Shown here: positions 23,141 to 26,070 of the stretch, piece by piece | Numbering within the stretch: position 1 is the first letter of the stretch | Layout: each line of letters opens with the position of its first letter | Source of the DNA: JBOFEH01 sp051650265 | GTDB lineage: Bacteria > Bacillota > Clostridia > Lachnospirales > Cellulosilyticaceae | Length of the DNA stretch: 26,070 bases | Reading direction: 5' to 3' | Assembly (NCBI GenBank): GCA_051650265.1 | Contig: JBOFIR010000134.1 | Span: 1 to 26,070 of the forward strand | Notes under the pieces: generated by a model | Databases searched by the model: none | The model's input: the letters and a program-made list of their open reading frames with translations, nothing else | Told to the model about the DNA's origin: nothing | Made by a program: the position numbers and the translations under genes

Positions 23141-24358
23141 TTATTGTTTGCCGCCTAAAAGCTGATAATATTTAGGCATCTGCTCCCCCTTACAGAGATT
23201 GCATTTGTTTTTAGCATAGCAGCCACATCTAGGGCCCCCACAACTTTGATGCATCCTAGCCCAGATTTGTTCCATAGATTCTTCCAAAACATTGCCATAA
23301 CTTTTGTATATAAAATCACAGGCTCTAAAATTGCCCTCATAATCTATATAACTATGCTGCACGCCTGCGCCGCATCCATATTGTTCATCTGACTCTACAT
23401 AAGGGAATACAGAAGTTTTGGGATATGCCTTATTTTCATTAAATAAAATATGTAGGTTAATGAGTTCTTGTTGCTCCTTAGCGGTAAGGACTGCCTCTTG
23501 TTGCTCCTGTAACTGACCACATGGTATAGGCTCTACAATGCGGAGTTCATGAATCCCTTGTGCTTTCAAGAACTTTGCAATCTCATGGATTTCCCCTGTT
23601 TGAAGTAGCTCTCTCGTACACACCACTTGTCCCATAGTATAGAGTCCTGCATCCTTGGCATTTCGGATAGCATCTAAAGCGATATCGTATGCCCCATTAT
23701 ACCCTCTTTTGTCATCATGGACTTGCGAATTCACACTATCAAAACTAATAGCAATCCCAAATAGGCCTGCCTGATTAAGACTTCTAGCGCGCTCCTTGGT
23801 CAGTCCATAGCCATTAGAGAAAAGTAGGGTCATACTTCTTTGGTCTATAGCTCCTAATATCTGCTCTAAGTCCTTTCTAATCAACGGCTCTCCACCTGTA
23901 AATCCTATAATCCCAACACCTAAGTCTTGCAAATCCTGCACAATCTTAATTGCCTTGTCAGTCTCCAAGTCTTCCTGGGGCTTCGCCATCATTTCACTGG
24001 CACTACAATGCCAACAGTGATACCTACACTTCTTGGTGATTGCCACATAGGTGGATATGGGAGCTAGTCTTACCCCCTCCACATGACTGGTATAAAATTC
24101 TGCCCCCTCACCTGGCACACTTTTTGCGATAGACATAAAAGCCTCACTATTTACTGGTGGCAAAAATGCATTGATGATGTAATCCCCATCATGTTTTACG
24201 ATACGCTCATGCTTAATCACATTGAGTGAGCATCGCACCAAATATTTTAAGCGATAGCTAGGATTTTCTTTAAAACGTTTATGTAAATACAAAAAGTTCT
24301 TCACTGCACCTTTGTTAAAAAACATAGGTACAGTTTTCATCACTCCTTTGATATTCAT
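23141..24358 (-). CDS. Radical SAM protein with SPASM-type C-terminus
   Basis: A 405-aa enzyme predicted to cleave S-adenosylmethionine reductively. The cluster motif CRYHCWHC gives Cys111, Cys115 and Cys118 (CxxxCxxC), followed by GFTGGEPLIRKDL, FSNGYGL and ISFDSVN, typical of the radical SAM barrel. The C-terminus has seven further cysteines (329, 347, 373, 378, 380, 386, 389) in GCGAGVQHSYIDYEGNFRACD and CGGPRCGCYAKNKC, as in SPASM or twitch domains that hold extra iron-sulfur clusters. SPASM proteins mostly modify peptides and proteins; some act on small molecules. The first 95 residues are an unusual extension. GGGAGG precedes the ATG. It is 11 bases after a methyltransferase gene. Confidence 0.87.
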   Translation of the reverse strand: MNIKGVMKTVPMFFNKGAVKNFLYLHKRFKENPSYRLKYLVRCSLNVIKHERIVKHDGDYIINAFLPPVNSEAFMSIAKSVPGEGAEFYTSHVEGVRLAPISTYVAITKKCRYHCWHCSASEMMAKPQEDLETDKAIKIVQDLQDLGVGIIGFTGGEPLIRKDLEQILGAIDQRSMTLLFSNGYGLTKERARSLNQAGLFGIAISFDSVNSQVHDDKRGYNGAYDIALDAIRNAKDAGLYTMGQVVCTRELLQTGEIHEIAKFLKAQGIHELRIVEPIPCGQLQEQQEAVLTAKEQQELINLHILFNENKAYPKTSVFPYVESDEQYGCGAGVQHSYIDYEGNFRACDFIYKSYGNVLEESMEQIWARMHQSCGGPRCGCYAKNKCNLCKGEQMPKYYQLLGGKQ

Positions 24359-24369
24359 ACACTACCTCC

Positions 24370-25224
24370 CTATTTTCTTAATACTGCCCATACAAAATCA
24401 TGGGTAAATGATGTGACTTCCTCTTTTTCCAAAAGTCTAATCAACTCGCCCTGTACCTTGGGGTTTCTCAAATCAATCATACAATCAAATCCTGCCAATG
24501 CCCCTGTATGAGTAACCCACTGTCCTAACTCCTGAGTGGTTTGGAATTCAAAAACTTGTTTGCCTTCTTCTGCTCTTAGGGTCTCAAACCCAGCATGCTC
24601 AAACCAGTCTACAAAGATTTTTTTAGACTTAGGATTTGGCAAATCCCTCATAATCTTCTGGATGCAATCCGGATTACTCGCTAGTAATTTGGGATAGATT
24701 TTTCTAATCTCTGGCAAGGTCTGCTTAGTATTAACGATAACGCCAAAGACACCACCTGGGCGTAGCACACGATACACCTCTCTTATCACCTCTTTGGGCG
24801 GCTGATATTTGATTGCCCAACAGCACACTACTCCATCTACACTCTGATCCCCTTGGCTTCTAAGATACCCCAGCATGTCCTGTTGAATATAACTAGCTTT
24901 CAGAAGCTGCTTGGCTCTAGCTTGACGCAGCATCCCCTCTGATACATCTACCAAATCAATCGTTGCATCTACACCCATCTGGTGTAATCTCTGGCTACTG
25001 TACCCCGTACCACAAGCCAAATCCACCAATACACTAGCCTGAGGTGGTAATGCACTCACAAAAGCCTCTATGACTTGGTCATTGTACTGGTGCATCTTTG
25101 TAAGAAATTTTTGCTCGTAATTCTCACTTACCAAATTATATGCCTTCCCTATATCTTGGGCATCTACCAACTCTTTTTTAAGCCCTAGTATTCCTAGCTT
25201 TTTGATTAATGCAAACGGTCTCAT
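24370..25224 (-). CDS. Class I SAM-dependent methyltransferase
   Basis: A 284-aa cytoplasmic methyltransferase. The SAM-binding loop reads VLVDLACGTGYSSQRL at about residues 66-81, then LVDVSEGMLRQAR for the ribose-binding acid and VVCCWAIKYQPP and VLRPGGVFGV for later strands, all typical of the Methyltransf_11/25 group. The N-terminal 40 residues and the C-terminal part (about 190-284) would form the substrate site. GGAGGGG precedes the ATG. The ATG overlaps the stop of the other methyltransferase by 4 bases. The substrate is unknown; the partner radical SAM gene hints at a shared product. Confidence 0.85.
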   Translation of the reverse strand: MRPFALIKKLGILGLKKELVDAQDIGKAYNLVSENYEQKFLTKMHQYNDQVIEAFVSALPPQASVLVDLACGTGYSSQRLHQMGVDATIDLVDVSEGMLRQARAKQLLKASYIQQDMLGYLRSQGDQSVDGVVCCWAIKYQPPKEVIREVYRVLRPGGVFGVIVNTKQTLPEIRKIYPKLLASNPDCIQKIMRDLPNPKSKKIFVDWFEHAGFETLRAEEGKQVFEFQTTQELGQWVTHTGALAGFDCMIDLRNPKVQGELIRLLEKEEVTSFTHDFVWAVLRK

Positions 25225-25817
25225 GATTTCTCTCCCCTCCTTTTGGTACCTTGGTATAGCATTTCTGCTTCATGGTAAAACGTCATACCTACTTCTTCAA
25301 AATAAGGGTTACACAGACTCCTTAGACTATCAGGCGAGAACATCTGACATTTCTCAAAGCACAAAGTCTCAAAAGTCCAAATTATCTTGGTCTTAAGCCT
25401 TCTCTTATCAAACTCCCAAATCACCAACTCTCCCCCTTCTTTGAGATAAGTATGACATAGCTTGATCGTTTCCTCAGCATCTCTCATATGATGTAGCGCA
25501 TCCCGAATAATAATCACATCAAACACCTCTTTTGGAAGCACCTTATCTAGCTCCCCAAGTGTTTTTGTATACACCACAAGCTTCTTATTCTTGTCTCTTG
25601 CAATCTTAGTCATTTGCTCAGAAGGGTCAATCAGTGTGACATTGGCCCCTAACTGCTGCAAGCAGTCTGCTAATGTCCCTGTCCCACCCCCTAAGTCCAA
25701 TATATTTTTGTCCTTTATAGCACCTAAGCACCCAATAATCTGCTCATTACCATCTAGCTTAAAGTGGCTCATAAATCGATCATAACATCCTGCATAATAC
25801 TTAAATAAATAGGCCAT
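25221..25817 (-). CDS. Class I SAM-dependent methyltransferase (small)
   Basis: A 198-aa methyltransferase and first gene of the four-gene unit, with AGGAGG 6 bases before the ATG. It has ILDLGGGTGTLADCL at about residues 39-53 as SAM loop, VTLIDPSEQM, DVIIIRDALHHM and YLKEGGELVIWEF. It resembles the UbiE/menaquinone and Methyltransf_11 groups but lacks their specific C-terminal signatures by eye. It is linked to the next gene by ATGA overlap. Two different methyltransferases beside one radical SAM enzyme suggest several steps on one substrate. Confidence 0.85.
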   Translation of the reverse strand: MAYLFKYYAGCYDRFMSHFKLDGNEQIIGCLGAIKDKNILDLGGGTGTLADCLQQLGANVTLIDPSEQMTKIARDKNKKLVVYTKTLGELDKVLPKEVFDVIIIRDALHHMRDAEETIKLCHTYLKEGGELVIWEFDKRRLKTKIIWTFETLCFEKCQMFSPDSLRSLCNPYFEEVGMTFYHEAEMLYQGTKRRGEKS

Positions 25818-25880
25818 ATCATTCCTCCTATCTTATTTTAATCGTTTTTGCATAAATATTCTATATATTTACCTTCACAC

Positions 25881-25914
25881 AAAAAAGAGTACACTCTTAT
25901 ATCAAAGTGTACCC
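25881..25914 (-). terminator. Intrinsic terminator before the methyltransferase operon
   Basis: On the minus strand a stem of about 11 pairs (two of them G-U) with a 6-base loop is followed by TTTTTTG. It ends the gene at the right edge. The gap from here to the first methyltransferase has no strong promoter, so read-through may feed the operon. Confidence 0.75.
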
Positions 25915-26002
25915 TTGGTGAGCTTTGGTAAACAATTAACTCATTGCTTAGTTGAAAGATACATTATTTAACCAGTTAATTGTATTTGCAAAGAGCAAAT
26001 TT

Positions 26003-26070
26003 TTAGTATTTCTTCTTTAAGTATTTACTACCAGCCATATGAATGAATTGCTTCATCACACTACCAAAAA
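26003..26070 (-). CDS. C-terminal end of an unidentified gene (cut by the right edge)
   Basis: The minus-strand frame is open from the window edge to the TAA at 26003-26005 and ends with VMKQFIHMAGSKYLKKKY, a basic tail. Only about 22 residues are visible. A stop codon followed about 90 bases later by a good terminator makes a real gene likely. It is upstream of the methyltransferase/radical SAM unit in the same direction. It may be a short peptide or the end of a longer protein; nothing seen decides this. Confidence 0.45.
   Translation of the reverse strand, partial: FGSVMKQFIHMAGSKYLKKKY

Noticed and set aside
25933..25982. 9-base inverted repeat CAATTAACT/AGTTAATTG
   Set aside because: The loop is over 30 bases and the arms are AT-rich; chance is likely and the nearby hairpin at 25881-25914 explains termination.
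1..26070. CRISPR array, tRNA or rRNA genes
   Set aside because: No regularly spaced repeats, no cloverleaf-like sequence with CCA-end features and no rRNA-like block were seen on either strand by eye.

Overview
The window reads as a low-GC Firmicute, most likely a clostridium of the Lachnospirales type. The evidence is AT-rich intergenic DNA, strong AGGAGG-type ribosome binding sites, good sigma-A promoters, intrinsic terminators with T-runs, lipoprotein signal peptides, and families common in that group (UgpBAEC-type ABC importer, FliB, EIIC-EAL fusion, SPASM radical SAM protein). No rRNA, tRNA, CRISPR array or complete mobile element was seen. Most genes lie on the minus strand.

Region by region. 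1-4725: a minus-strand unit for glycerol-3-phosphate-type import (HAD phosphatase, ATPase, two permeases, and a binding lipoprotein cut by the left edge), with repeated CTACTTTAA-type boxes upstream. 4909-6184: a decayed locus. An aldo-keto reductase start carries a frameshift and a stop codon and is joined in frame to the tail of a short-chain dehydrogenase; the divergent HxlR-type regulator has lost its DNA-binding core; a palindrome lies between them. 6202-10464: a helical protein of unknown function, a FliB-type lysine methylase, a cysteine-rich small protein and a membrane EIIC-EAL protein. 10649-12650: a TetR-type repressor divergent from two overlapping flavoprotein genes, with a paired operator between them. 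12779-13435: an exported family I pyrophosphatase. 13653-16805: a superfamily 1 helicase with a C-terminal DUF2726-like nuclease domain behind a possible attenuator, preceded by a small gene. 17009-19672: a GerMN-like lipoprotein, a regulator relic, an HTH regulator with an alpha/beta hydrolase, and a tiny membrane protein. 19707-21356: hisS behind a leader that encodes a short peptide with four consecutive histidine codons. 21379-21836: a deleted ISL3-type transposase relic. 21927-26070: an operon of two methyltransferases, a radical SAM/SPASM protein and a secreted protein, preceded by the end of another gene cut by the right edge.

The strongest candidates for new biology are the hisS leader, which looks like ribosome-mediated attenuation of an aminoacyl-tRNA synthetase gene by a His-codon peptide with an unusual three-block RNA fold, and the radical SAM/methyltransferase operon at the right edge. 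Functional statements below rest on motif recognition by eye; no database search was run.
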